A stretch of 64,000 nucleotides of DNA, taken from contig OX393583.1 in the NCBI GenBank assembly GCA_947652605.1, positions 9,589,222 through 9,653,221 of the forward strand. Reading direction: 5' to 3'. Origin of the DNA: Elmis aenea (lineage: Eukaryota; Arthropoda; Insecta; Coleoptera; Elmidae). Below are positions 23,212-38,200 of this stretch, in pieces. The stretch's first letter is position 1. Every line of letters begins with the position of its first letter. The notes below the pieces were generated by a model. That model did no database searches, was not told where the DNA came from, and worked only from the letters and a program-made list of their open reading frames with translations. The position numbers and the translations under genes were made by a program.

Positions 23212-26200
23212 CTGTAATTAAACGATATTTTAGTACAATGAAAAAATTTTAACTTGAGCTTTTGATCCATAAAATAGAAAAAATTAAAATGACTTTATAA
23301 AGTATTGGAAAGAAAAGAATCGGGGAGGATTTTAATATTAAATTTAAACCTCCGATGACCAGGTGAAATTTTGGGCCATTTATGAACCCAATCTAGGGTT
23401 GCCAGATTTGTGAATATCCTAACCGGGACAAGAGGGGGGAACTGCGCCTGCCCCAAAGCCCCAAAGGAGGACCGACGAATAAAAAAAAAAAACTGGTCAA
23501 AAAAACCTGTTTTAAGGTATTTTCATTCAAGATACAAATCCTTTGGGGGCGAGATTGCACCTCCCTCTCTGTACCCGTCACTGAACTTTTTCAATTATTT
23601 ACATACTAAGCAAAATTTCATGAAAATTTGTTTCACTAGTTTTGATTAACCGGGATATTTGACAGTCCTGGAATCTCTTTTCGGGACACCGGGATTTGAG
23701 GCCCCAAATTGGGACAATCCCAGAAAACCGAGATGTCTGGCAACCCTACCCTAATCTTATTTGGGCTTTTGATGTAAATATTTTTATTATTGCTAAATAT
23801 GCATATAACAATTGTTTTGTTTCCAGAGAAAGAAAAAACAGAAAACCAGAAAAATTTAAGCTTATGTGTACTTAATCAATAAAATTTTTACTTGCTTCAA
23901 ATCCTACACCAAAATAAAGGGTTTTTGGTTTTTGAACTAAAAATTATCTGTTCTAAGATTTTTTCGAGAGTTTAGAACTCTGCCTACTGCCTCAATTGCA
24001 TTTTTGCCAAAAGTAGGTACATTGAAGTTTTCCAAACTTCTCCATTCATTGGGCCCCTATCAGTATTTATTTCAATGCCCTACTGCAGTGGTTCTTAACC
24101 TTTTAGTAGTCGCGGCCCCCTAAATATCCTAAAATATTTTCACGGCCCCCCAGTTTGTAATAACAAAAATATTACGATTTATTTAAGAAGATATCTCTCC
24201 AATGGTTCGAGTAAAGTAAGTTTAAAGATATTTTAAAAAGTAAAAACGTTTTATAAATGTTTCGCGGCCCCCCGGATAAAAATCGCTACCCTACTGGGCC
24301 AAAACAAATACCTAACAATTCCATTTATTTAGTAGTTAGGTTTAAAAACCCCATTTCTATTTTAACTTGACTAATAAATGACGAAACAAAAGATTGGAAG
24401 CAAACAGACGTTTTTACTTATGGAGTCATCTATAATGACTTTTTTACAGTTTTTTTTTCAAGGAAAATAATTATTTTTGTTCGAATAAAAACATAACATT
24501 TTAAATTCTTTTTTAAATTACGTACATAAGACGTTTACGAGTCATATGTGATACAAAAATTTTGCTCAGTAAGCTTCAATTAACCCCCTTCTAGCGTCCT
24601 GCAACCATTTCAGAAACTTTAACTGAACGTCCAAGTGGATATTTAATTTAACATGTGAACTGTCAAATGAGTCACATATACTTCATGAACGTCCCACTAT
24701 GAACACTTGTCATGAGTCACACGTGACTTATTAATTTAAAATAGAATACTAGTAAAACAAATGCTTATATGTAAAACAGTTGAAACTATAAACTAGCATG
24801 AGCTGTTTGAGTGGGGTCTAATAGATGTCGCTTATCACTGCAGTTCGGGAACCACTGGTTAAGACCAGGGGCGTACGCAGAAAAATATTTCAGGGAGGCA
24901 TATTGTTTTCATTTGCAAAAATAATGCTAATTTCAAAACGGGCCATGGTAATGGTGAGTCTTAAGAAAGAGTTGCGGGGGTACAGGGGGGCAGTAGCCCC
25001 CCGGGTAACAACGCCATAGGCAATTTTTTTTATAAATTTCAAGGTCAAACGTATCCAAAAATAGTATTTATGAGTAAAATATACAAATATAATATATTTT
25101 ATATGTATGGAAAAGCAATTTTGAAATTCGGTAATTATAATTTTAGTTCTTTTCAAACTTTCGGGGGCGGAATTTATCCCCCTAATCCCCCCATGTGTAC
25201 GCCACTGGTTTGGACTACTATAAAATCTAAATTTAAAAGAGCTGGGGATAAAAACTTTTTAAACTAAGACATTTGTTTTTTACGGTGCGGGAAAAAAAAA
25301 TTAAACTTTGGTGACTGTTTTGGCATAAAATGCAGTGCACAATATAATAAAAACTTTTACCTTTAAACCATTTTTCCTTATCTTCAGCACTAAGTGTCAT
25401 GAATATCAAAGTCTTGGGTGGCCAACAGGTTGTGTTCGGACTGACCTCTACTTTCAAAACGTACGGTAAATCGGAACTGACAACCGGCACCCCGATTTCA
25501 GATAAAACGGGTTCGAGGATAACTTTGCCATGACTGTTCGGAGGCTGAAGTTCTAAACTTTGTACGGGAGATAAGTTGCTCGCATTTTTTGGGGGCTGAC
25601 AATAAACACCGAGCGTCGTCGGAGTTAAGCATGCATAATACTTTTCCCAGCCAGTATTTCCACGTCTAACGACAAAGAAAAACAAATCAATATCAGGTAT
25701 TACGAGTGTATCACAATTTAGTTTTTTTTTTTAAATCAATATCACTGGCAAAAAAATCGTCGAGGTGTAAAATAAACTGAAATATACATTTTCAATATTC
25801 TTTTATTTTTGATAAAAATACAAAAACAAAGTAAAACAACAATTTCAATTAATCTAAGTATCATTACTGTCATAATCTTACATTTAAAAACATAACAATA
25901 AAAAAATATTGCTAAAACCATTTGAGTTTTAGATAAAAACATGAGATATTTTTAACAATTTGAAATTAAAAATGCAAATTACTTCAAAGTCATAATAAGT
26001 TGAGCAGTTAAAGAAACCTCGTAAGCTCCTATTTAAAAAAAAATATGTATAGGGTGGTCCAAATTCGATGGGATTACATGGGTATCTTGCTTAATATTTA
26101 ACATTAACTTTTTCGATATTTACAACAATAACGGAGATATAACACATTATGAATATGACAAAAAAAAAACACTTTTTTGCAATAACTCAAAAACCGGATA

Positions 26201-29200
26201 TAATAAAATATTTTTGAAACAGGTTTGTTTAAAAAAAACTGCACATTTTTGGTAATTTAATAATTTCTCTATCTTGAATATTAAGCGAGATACCCATGTA
26301 ATCCCATCGAATTTGGATCACCCTGTACATTACAGCTTTATATAATCAGACGAAATATACAGGATGTTTCAACCACTATGGATTAATATGTTTATTGGTA
26401 TTTAAAAAATGCTGAAAACAAATGGGTTTGCATTCATAAGCTGAAATATTTACGATCCCCAGTGGCAGCTATTTGAAGCGGTAAGGACAGTTACCAATAA
26501 TTCAGGGACATCTTTGAGCGAACCATTTTGGAGACTTCCTTCGAAGAGATATTGTACCGATTATTACCGTGAAATAAAGAATCCAGTCTCTTTGACTCAA
26601 ATACGTAGAAAATTAATTAACCGTGCTTACGGTACTGTCAGTGAAGTGGCTGGAGATTTAAACATTATGTTCGAAAATGCCAAAAAGTATAATGTTACCA
26701 CTTCCAAACTGTATAAAGACGCAGTTAAACTTCAGAAAGTGATGCAAGCTAAAGTTCAAGGGCTACTTGACATTGATCAGGTAACACACAGAGTAACTAA
26801 CAAAAATCGAAAGGATACTGATGGTGAAGCGGAATCTGAAGATTCTAGAGTTGTTCGGAAAAAAACGGGACCCAAACCAAAGAATCCTGTAGGTACACCG
26901 GGTACACCAGGCAGAGGTAGGCGAGATCCAATACCACTTAAAAAGCGACTACATGCCTTGGCAAAATATCAGCTTGATTATGCGTGTGAGGATGGTAGAA
27001 AACCGATGATAGGGTTCATGGAAAAACCTTCAAAAAAGCTGTATCCGGATTATTACGAAATTATATCGGAACCCATCGACTTTTTGGAAATAGAATCGAA
27101 AATAAAAGCCGAGCAATACTCGAACGAACAAGATTTGATCCGTGATTTCAAGCTTATGTTTTCAAATTGTCGGCATTACCACGAAGAAAACTCCACGATT
27201 TATGAAGATGCAAATTTACTGGATAAAATACTCGTGGAAAAAGTTGGCTAACTTGCGGCAACACCGGAATAAGCTATTTTATTCCTGATTTTGAAAGAAC
27301 AAGTAGTAGTCAAAATATTTTCTTCTGTGTTCAATATTATTGGCTTTAATTCAATTCATATTATTTTTTTTACACAGCCACTTGCATTAGACAAATCAAA
27401 AACTTTTTTACATAATATAATTGAGTAATAAATATATTAATAGATTCATTATGGTGGAAACGTCCTGTATACATAAAAAATTCATAATCAAATTGATTTA
27501 TTTAAAAGTATCTAAAACTCACATAGGCACTTTCACCCATCCTTCCATTTGGACGTTCTCATCTTTAGATTTTTCGGTATTGTTGGGTTTACATTGAGTG
27601 TCCGCGGAGCCGCAATTCCTGTGAACTGCACTGGTGCAGCTGGGATGTACCACGATGGAACACTGACAACACACGGTCATGTTGCGGCCCGTCATTAATT
27701 GATTTTTACACTGGAAACACTTCGTGGAGTTTGTTACAATTTTTGATTCGAACCTGGAAAATGATTAAGGTGTTGCATCAATTAAAACGGATATTAGCAA
27801 AAAATTCAAAAATGGTTTTGCTTCATAAAAAAATTTAAAAACAATCGATCACTCCAAAGCAGTGATTCTCAACAAACAAGCATGCACCTCCTATCTGCAG
27901 GGGGCGCACCAAGAAGAAACCTTGGAGTACATCCTGGAATTTTTGCAATCGTGCATTACTTACAGGGTGTCCAAAGTTTAATTTTCTTTTAATACAACTT
28001 CAGACCACTAAAACTCGAATTTATTTTAAATACAATGCCCAAACTTTTTTTTCATTTTCTGTATTAGCGTTTTCTATACCTATCTGCAACAATTTTCGAG
28101 TTATTAAGAATTTTTGATAAAGTTGAGAGAAATTGCAACATTTTTAAATAGTAAGCCTTGGAAATGACAACAATTATTGCCAACATTAATGACTGTAAAC
28201 CACTTTTATTGCGTTTGTCTGAAATATCCATAAAAATGGAAAATCAAGAGTATTCAAACACGTATATTTTGAATTTATTTTATATTCATGAAGAATGTCA
28301 CAAGATTATTGAAAGAACTTGCCGTGTGTTCAGTGAGAGGTATTCTCATTTGACTGTAATGACCAGACAGAAATTTCAATGAAAAGAATACATTTTTTTG
28401 CAATGCTCAGAAGGGTAACAGAATGGATTCCTATTTGGCCCAGAAACAAGGGTAGACCAAGGAAAAGATGGAGAGACGCCCTGGAGGAAGATGCAAAGGC
28501 ACTGGGAATAAGGGAATGGAAATTTAAATGCAAAGACAGGAAAGAATGGAAGAAAATAACGGAGGCAGCCAGAACTAATGAGCTTGAAAATTAGAGGAGA
28601 GGACTGATCCACCTCATTAAATGGATCTACAACAACGCCTCGGCGTTAGCCATAATCCCTAGGATTAAGGCTCCCCCAGACAGACGCGATATTCCTGCCG
28701 CTCGGTACGATACAGTCGGTACATAACTCGGTATGATTATCGCTGCTTACCGCAATGAGTGCCCACACAAGTGCGACACTCGGGACGTTCGGAAACATAT
28801 GCAAGTGACAGTATTTCATATGCCGAAATGTTATTAGATATCGTACCGAATCGTACCGAGCGGCACATATCGCGTCTGTCTGGGGGGAGCCTTATACGGC
28901 TCAATGAATGAATGAATGAATGAATGAAATCTGCTAGTATTCGACCTAAGCGTGTGACAAATAATGAAACTAACGAAGTTAACATCCTGGGATGTTTTTT
29001 TATACCATCATCAGCGGTCAATTCGAAAGGCAGCGCAAGACTCGGGTTTAACATACTATGCTGTACAAGCTACTTTAAAAATGCACAACTATTCAATCGC
29101 AGTTCAATAATCTTGTGATATTGTCTATAAAGCTAAGGCCGCACTGCGGGATGGTTGGCTGAAGGGTAGATGGTAGATACACGCCGTCGCCTGGCGACAA

Positions 29201-32200
29201 TCCAGGCGCTTTGTTTCACAACAAATTGTCGCCAGGCGACAGCGTGTATCTACCATCTACCCTTCAGCCAACCATCCCGCAGTGCGGCCTTAGCTTAAAA
29301 GTAAAATAAATTCAAAATACCCATGTTTGAATACTCTTGATTTTCCATTTTCATGGATACTTCAGACAAACGCAATAAAAGTGGTTTACAGTTATTAATA
29401 TTGGCATTTGTTGTCATTTCCAAGGCTTACTATTTAAAATGTTGCAATTTCTCTTAACTTAATCAAAAATTCTTAATAACTCGAAAATTGTTGCAGATAG
29501 GTATAGGAAACGCTAATACAGATTGATGCAGAATGTAATTTTGCTTAAGAAAATGAAAAAAAAAGTTTGGGCATTGTATTTAAAATAAATTCGAGTTTTA
29601 GTGGTCTAAAGTTGTATTAAAAGAAAATTAAATTTTGGACACCCTGTAAGTAATGCATCGATTGCAAAAATTCCAGGATGTACTCCAAGGTTTCTTCTAG
29701 GCATGGTCTAAATTTAAGCATTTTTTCTTTAAAAATGGCCATGTTAGATTATATTAAGCACCACGATGAAAATCAAAAATTTTTCAAAAAAGTCCAAAAA
29801 TCTAAAAAATGACTGCACTTAGGTATAGGGAATGCTAATAAAAGTCCCTCTAACATAACATTTTGAATCCGAAAATGCAATAAAAAATAGACCATTTCAT
29901 TTGAAATAAGAAAGTAGACGTCAACTTCCGGTATTTCCGGAAGTGCCGCCATCTTGAAAATATTTTCAATAAACAGATCAAATGCCATTATGGTCATAAC
30001 CAAAATTTCAGATCCATACCCTTTTTCATTCTTCATATATTTTTAAGTACCGGTCCCAATCAATCACTCTGTATAGCATGAGTAAAATGCTGGTTTAAAA
30101 GGAAATAAAAAACGATAATGGCACAAAGATTTATGTCAAAAAAGTGACTAACATAGATGGATTTATAAAAAAAATTATTAAACTTACCGGTGTGGAGTGC
30201 CTTGGAAAAGGGTCTTCGAGGAAGTTTTATTCTGGTATTTGCTCTGAGTACTAGACTGAGTTAACTGCGTAAGCTGTTCAAGAGCAATTTTCTTATGAGA
30301 CATTGAGACATCATCAGCATGAACGGTGATTTGACTCTGAGGTGTCTGCCTAACGATACTCGTTCCCTGACTGTACGTTAACTCCGCTGTTAATCTGCTG
30401 ATTTCCTGTCGCAAACCTCTGTTCATTTCCCTTTCCTTGCTCAAAAGACTTTCAAAGTCTTTGTGAGGAGTCGGTGGCAAATTCTCCTTCTTGGTTGATC
30501 CAAACAGCTTGTCGGATAAAGTTTTCTTCTTCTTGCTTTCCTCGATCTGCGAAATAAGCAACAAAAATTTTGTTCACGTCTATAAAAAGCTGCAAAGGGT
30601 CAAAACACATCTTCAAACCGTCCAAGAAAGCAAAACCGTACCTTTAGCTGTAGAAAATCGATGAGTTTCGTTTGTTGCTGGATGGTGGCGTTTGCTTTCA
30701 GTTCTCTTTCCTTGTAAAAGTTGCTCTTTTCCATTAGAATATTTTCCAGGTCGTTTATTCTCCTTAGAAGTGCCGAATTATTACTCTGAAACACATAAAT
30801 GTATTGAAACGACTTAGTAAACATCATGCTCGGGAATGATGTTCCGGAATGTAGGCGAGGGCATCCTAGGAAGGTCACCTACCTTTGAATCCGTTATCTG
30901 CTTGTGCAGCTCATGATTGGTTTCTTTTACGTCGTGTATGCGAGTTACGTGCGCAGAATTTTCCTCCTTCAACATGTGCGTCGCGCCCATCAAGTTCTCA
31001 ATCTGCCGCTCGTACGACTTGATCGTGACCTCGTAATCGGTGAGTTTCTCTTCGGCGGCCGTCAATTCGTCGACCAGATTGCTGGAATGTTCCTTATAAT
31101 CCATGCACTGTTGTTTATACGATGAACATTCGTTCTGGAGGCATTCGACGTCTTCCACGAGCCGTTTGCACTTCGTCTCCGCCATGAGTTTCCGGGATAT
31201 TTCCTCGTTTGTCGTTCGTCTGGCTTCCTGAGTCTCTTGTTTCGATTGTGCGAGTTCGTTTATCAGTTTTTCGATATTTTCGCTGAGGGATGTTTGTTTG
31301 TTTTCGAAACAGTTCTGCATTTTTTCGTACTCGACCAGCTGGTTTTCTAAAAGGGTGCACGCTTCACGTAAGGCATTCAAATTCTGAAATAAATCATAAA
31401 ACGATGCAACAAAAATATCACCTAATTCAACAAAATCCGCAATTTTGATTTTTTTTTAACAGAAATATAAATTTGTGAAAAAAAGGAATGTATAGGGTGG
31501 ACCAAATGCAAATGTTTTACGGTGTATCTCGGTTACTATAGTAGTTAGTGATAATTTCCTGGGTCATTTTTTTTGAGATAAACATGCCTGTTTAGTAGAT
31601 TTTTGTATCAATTTCTAATTTTGCACTACAGACGAAAAATTAAATTCCAAATTTTTTTTAAATGTATTATTACGTATTTATTTATCATAATAAAACTAAA
31701 TGTAATACAGTTTTTCTACAAACATTTTTATGCTTAATTTAAAAAACATTTTGGAAAACTTGTAACGACCTTGACTTTTGAGATATGAGGTAAACATATT
31801 TTTTGAATGGAAACTCTAGTAGGTATGCCTTTATACAGAGGTGATTGAAAGTCGAGTTTAAGCATGGGGATCTCGCTTATAATAATAGCTAGAGTATAGG
31901 TTTAAATTTGGCAAAGTTGCCAAATTTGGTGCTTACTAATAATCCAAAGAAAAATTGAAAATATCTCAAACGGTATCCGACAAAATTAGGAAAAACCGGA
32001 AAATACGATTTTTGAAAATCGTCTATAACTCCTTTGGGGTATGAAATATTTCAAATAAGTAAAAACATTGCCCAAGCAACTTTTTAAGCCGAATCGGATG
32101 GTGGTCACAAAATTTTCCGAGATCGATTCGTTTTTGTTTTATGGCAACCAACTTTATTTTTTCTTATGGGCGCAATTTTTGCTATTTGCATAATCAAATA

Positions 32201-35200
32201 GCATTTATTTTTCTGAATCCATTGTTGTATCACACATGGTATTTTACTTCTTTATTCACTGCCAAATTTGAAAAAATACGTTTTAAACAATAACCACTAT
32301 AAATCAGGTTGGCAGGTCATTGTAGTTTATGTTGTTTCTATGACAACCAATCAACAAACTAAAAGTTTTGAAAGCCTATTACTTGCGACATTAATAAATT
32401 CGTAAAAATGAACTTTAATAACGAAGAAAAACGCGAAATGTTAACATTTTACATTGTAAATGGTAAAATCGTGGATGCTGCTGTAGAATTTACTTGAAAA
32501 TGACGTTTACTTGTTTTTATTTGCAAACATCGCTTGTTTTTGAAAGCATGGCAAACTGTGATGAAAAAAATTTCACATAATTAGCCATATCTTTGTTATT
32601 TTTTGCAAAACATATACAGGGTGAGGCATCACTTATGACACCCCCACTTATTTTGTTATTAGAAAGAATTATCAAAAAAAGTTTCAAACAAAAGTTTGAT
32701 ACAGTATTTCCCAAAATATTGTCATGTCAAATTTTTGTTTTCATTTGTTTTTTTAGGAGTTACGGCACCATATTTGTTTTTTTTTTAATGGCACCATACA
32801 TATTTTTTTATACGGTTTGAAAGACATTTTCTTTCTCTTTTCAACGCACTAAAACTTTTATACCCTCACATAACATAATTTTTAAGAAAATCGCAAAAGA
32901 ACAATTTGGTTTTAAAAGCGTATGATACCTATTAATTATTTTACATTAGCAGGCTTTGAAAATGATACAAAATGGTAAAAGATTTAAAAAAAAAGTTAAT
33001 TAGGTTACAATGGTAAACACAAAACAACTGTATACATTTTTTACCATTTTGTATCATTTCCAAAGCCTACTAATGCAAAATAATTAATACCGTACGCTTT
33101 TAAAACCAAATTGTGCGATTTTCTTAAAAAATTTGTTATGTAAGGGTATACAAGTTTTAGTGCGTTGAAAAGAGAAAGAATATGTCTTTCAAGCCGTATA
33201 AAAAAATTTGTATGGTGCCATTTAAAAAAAAAACAAATATGGTGCCGTAACTCCTAAAAAAACAAATGAAAACAAAAATTTGACATGATAACATTTTGGG
33301 AAATACTGTATCAAACAACTTTTATTTGAAACTTTTTTTGATAATTCTTTTCAATAACAAAATAAATGGGGTGTCGTAAGTACATATTTTTGAAAAGCTA
33401 AAAAAATGCTCTTTTATACAGGGTGTCCCAGATTACATTTCCAGCATGGGGATTAAATATAAAAATGTTTACAAAAAACCTACATAACATTTAGTTCTAT
33501 TTTAATTTTTAATAAACAAAGAAGTTATAAAAAAACTCAAAAACGATAGTTTAATTTTTCGTCTGTAGTGCCAATATGGAAAGTGATATAAAAAATCTGA
33601 TAACATAAGCGGGTTTATCTCAAAAAAATAACTCGTGAGACCGATATCAGATTTTTGCCAAGTACTACTACTAACCGAGATACCCCGTAAAACATTCGAA
33701 TTTCGTTTACCCTGTACAATAAACAATCGATGATCAACTGTCAGAAACATTCATAACAGCGAAGTCAGCTTCAACATATTACCTTAATTTGTTTTAAAAG
33801 TCAGTTTGCTATAAAATCAAAAAATTTTCTCAAATTTAAAGTTATGAAAATCAAAAATCTAACAAATAAAGAATCTCTGTACTTACCAGATTTGTGTTTT
33901 GTAGTTCCCTTCGACAATTTTCCACTTCATTACATGCAACAACTTTTTCTTTGGTGGCATTTTCTATGGCACGTTTCATTCGCTCGTTGTCGCTCTGGCA
34001 CGACTCCAACTTCCTCGTCACTTCGTCCTTTTCACATCTGCCTATATCTACGTCCTTCAATAATCTGCTAATATGAGATTTGTGATCTTCGATTTGCAGT
34101 TTGAGATCGCCGATCACGCATTTTTCACCGTCGCACTTTTCCTTCTCGTTCAGAACCTTTTCCTCGAGACCGTTTTGGATCTCGCGCAACTTCAGCACTT
34201 CGGCTCCCAAACTTTCGTTCAGATTGTTAAGCTCGAGCAAGGCGCTCTCGAACATCTTTTTGTCTTCCTCGATTTTCGCGTTTAGGTTATCCTTTTCTTT
34301 GATCAGATTCTTGTTTAGATCTTCGACTTCTTTCAACTCGCGTTTCAGTATTCGCTTATCGATGTCTGCATTTTTAAAATCTCTTTCCATTATCCAGAAT
34401 TTCGTTTTCAACTGGCTCAGCTCTTGTTTTTCAAGCGCTGATGTTTCATGGACCTAAACACCAAAACAAGAGATAAAAACAATTGAGTTCTTTTACAAAA
34501 AAAAAAAGAGAAACAGGTCTTATTATCAGTCAAGAACAGATGGCACCATACAATGATAATTATTGGGCCTTGAAAGTTTTTGTTCAAGTGATTTTTGCCC
34601 AATTTTAAATTGCAATTATTCTCATGAACCTACACTGCCAGATTTATTTATAAAATATTGCTGCTTAAGTCGTGTGTGTATCTAAATGAATTAATTAAAT
34701 TGGTATAACAATACTGATTTGAAAAAACTTGAATTTTCTGCACGATTGTAAAAAGTTTTTTTATAGAAACAATGATTGATAATATTTAATTGAAAACAAA
34801 AAATATGATAAACAATTAATTTAAAAAAAAAGGTCCAGAAAAATAAATTCTTTAAGCACAGTGTATTAAGAATAAAAGAAATTGTTAGTAATTTTAAATT
34901 TTGGTAGAAGTGTTTAGCAAATTTACAGCCATCGTGTACCCCTTTTGAGAGTTTAGTGTTACCGGCGTACCCCTCTAGGTAGGCTAACAAACACTAAAGG
35001 AAAATAAAAATTACATCGTGTATCTCTTAAAACCCTTTTGCAGACCCCCAGGGGTACGCGTACCATACTTTGGTAAACACCGTCTTTAAAAAAATATAAT
35101 ATATTTTTTTTTAAATTTAGTCATGAGTCCTTCTACTGTTAGGTGTAGGACTGTTGACTTTTAAGCAAATCCGTGTATTATTTTGTATTTTATAACTGTT

Positions 35201-38200
35201 TATTGTGGTATTGTGAACATGGCTAAATTTGAACTCTTTGAAAAGTTTAATATGTTAGAATATTACTTTGTAAGTGATAAAAACCAAAAACGGTTGTTTC
35301 AGAATTTACTTCGAAATGACGTTTAGTTGTTTAATAATTGCAAACATCAGTTGTTTACGAAATCATGGCAAACTTTGATGATCGAATTTTTACAAAATTG
35401 GCCATATTTTGGTTATTTTTTGCAAAAAATATATAAAACTATATATTTTTGAAAAGCAAAAAAAATACTCTTTCACATAAAGTCATGGCCAACTAGGGTT
35501 TCCATTTAAAAAAATGTAAGTTTACTCCATATCTCGAAAGTCAAGGAGGCTAAGAAAAAATTACTTTTGTTTTTAAATTAGGCATAAAAATCTGTATAAA
35601 AAACCTCTATAACATTTTGTTCTAATTTAATAAATAAAGAAGTTACAGCAAATTTTCAAAAATGATGAAATTTCAATTTTCGTCTGTAGTGCCAAAATGG
35701 AATCCGATAGAAAAAATCTGATTGCACAGGCGTTATTTTCTCAAAAACATAGCCCAAGAGTCCAAAATCAGATTTTCGCTATCTATTACGGTAACCGAGA
35801 TACCCCGTAAAACATTCGAATTTGGTCCACCCTGTATAGGGTGCACAAGTTTTTCGTAAAGCATTTATATGTTTTTATATAGCATTTTGGGTTACTTTCG
35901 TGAAGCGTTTAATTTAGATCCTAATGGAAATAGTAAGTTATATTAATTTAAAGAAAAAATGTCAACTAACACACTTATTTCAGGTCAAATAATTTTTTTA
36001 ATAAAACTAGTTCCAATTAAAATTCATTAAATTAAATTTAAACAGAAGAAAAAACATGGTTTTTAATCGTATTATGATAGGTTTGTTCCAGCAGGCGATT
36101 TTGTATTGATTCACGAACTAATACATGAACTGGTTTATGCACATGAGTCAATATGAACTAATTAATTTATTAGCCGCTGCCGGAACTTAAATGACTCATT
36201 CTTTTTGTATACTGTGCACAATAATATGAGAGTCTTGACAAAAACAAAAGAAGACATTGCAAGCTATAATTAAAATAATAATAAAAGTAAAGATTCATAA
36301 CACAAAATAAACTAATATGTAAAACGTTTTAACATAAAAATTAAACAGAAACAACATTATTAAATACCTGTATCAATTGTTGCTCTAGTCGTTCTATCTG
36401 TTCCTTCAAGACGCTCTCCTTTTCGCAGTCACTTTCCAATTTAGACACGCCGCTCTCTAGTCTAGCCAAGAGATCTTCCAAACTCTTGACTTTAACTTTG
36501 TTGTGCTGGTTGTTAAGCTGTGCCTCTTGCAGCTTGACTTCCAAATCGCTCCGCTCTTCGAGAGTTTTCTTAAGTTTCAGCTCCAGCTCGTCGACTTGTT
36601 GGCTATAATGCTTCCTGTGTTCTTGGACGGTGACTTCATGAGACGACGTCGAGCAATTGATTTCTTCTTTTAGATTCTATAGTTAATCAAACAATAACAT
36701 TTAACACACATGCCTTTAAATAACGAAAAATTTAATTTCAAATTTAAAAAAACAATAATTGTACAGGGTGATTCAAATTCGAGGAGCGACCATGGGGATC
36801 TCGCTTATTATTGAAGATAGAGGGTAGGTTCAAATTTGGCAAGTCATAGGACACTAGATTTTAGCGATTTTTGAAAAATTCACAAGAGTAGTGCCCTAAT
36901 TTTAAGAGATACAAAAAAATTGTATAAGAAAAAATTATTTAGAATCTCAAAATAAGGCTTCATTTAAACTTTGACGGTCAAATTCAAATTTTTATTTTTT
37001 AAGAAATTTTAAGCACTTTACTCTTGCAATATTTCAAAAATCGTTAAAATCTAGTGTCCTATGACTTTTTATTACACTTTTTTGCATCTTGATATTAGTT
37101 TTAGACCATGCACTAACTTTTATCAAGGATAAAATTTTCTAAGAAATCGATAATAAAAAACTTTTCCGTTTGTTGCAGACTTTTTGAATGTTAAAATTTC
37201 TTAAAAAATAAAAATTTGAATTTGACCATCAAAATTTAAATCTAGCCATATTTTGAGATTGTAAATAACTTTTTCTTATAATTTTTTATCGTATCTCTTA
37301 AAAGAAGGGCTCTTACTCTTGTGAATATTTCAAAAATCGCTAAAATCTAGTGTCCTATGACTTTTTATCGAACTTTTTTTCATCTTAAAATTTGTTTTAG
37401 ACCATGCACCAACTTTTATTAGGAATAAAATTTTCCGAGAAATCGAAAATAAAAATTTTTCCCATTTGTTGCACACTTTTTAAATGACGCTGTATACAGG
37501 GTGGTGCTTTTTTCGATGCTCACCATTGCTATCTTGGAAACGGTAAGAGATACAAGGTCGGTTAAATTAGAGAAAAGTTGCACATTTTGATGGCGATTGA
37601 GAATCTGAAATGAAATAGTGGATATTTTGATTCGTTTTTGATTTATTACAAAAAAAATTAAAAATGTGATTTTAGAAAAATATTATTATCTTCCCTACCA
37701 TTGACGCTATTTCATTTAAACTTGGTAACTGTATGTTTTTGACCGTCCTGGTTTTGATGACGTCAACAGAAATTTTCTAAGCCTTCTAGATTTCAAGTTG
37801 CGATAGTCAACTTTTTTATTTCTTATGGCCGCCATGTTGGATTTTTACACCATCAGACAAACCAAAAAAATTAGCTTTCCAGATTTGTAACCAACATACT
37901 CTTTTTCTTTCAAAAAACTTGTTAAAATTTGAAAATTTGTATAAATAATCTATAAAATCGCGAATTTTCTGAAAAACAATTGAAATTATAATATAAATAA
38001 AAGTGACACAGCATTTTATAGGTCTAATAAAAAAACGAAATGACAATAAATTTAAAACACCAGACAGTCGTCGTTCGACGGTCGTCGTTCGTCGGTCATC
38101 GTTCGTCAGTCGTCGTTCTTCGGTCGTCGGTCGTCGTTCGTCAGTCGTCAGTCATCGGCCGTCGTTCGTTGTTCTTCGGTCGTCGTTCGTCGGTCGTCGT

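Larger units (their letters stand above)
27905..29704. mobile_element. Long palindromic element in citron intron 10
   Basis: Arms of about 370-380 bp: left 27905-28275, right 29320-29704. Both contain AAGAAACCTTGGAGTACATC, TTTGCAATCG, ACAGGGTGTCCAAA and AAGCCTTGGAAATGACAACA in inverted order. ACAGGGTG lies inside the arm rather than at its tip. The centre has been filled by a LINE end and two MITEs. Confidence 0.75.

Noticed and set aside
28737..29054. 105-codon minus-strand frame
   Set aside because: It lies across a MITE and the TGAA tail of a LINE; no similarity or splice support.
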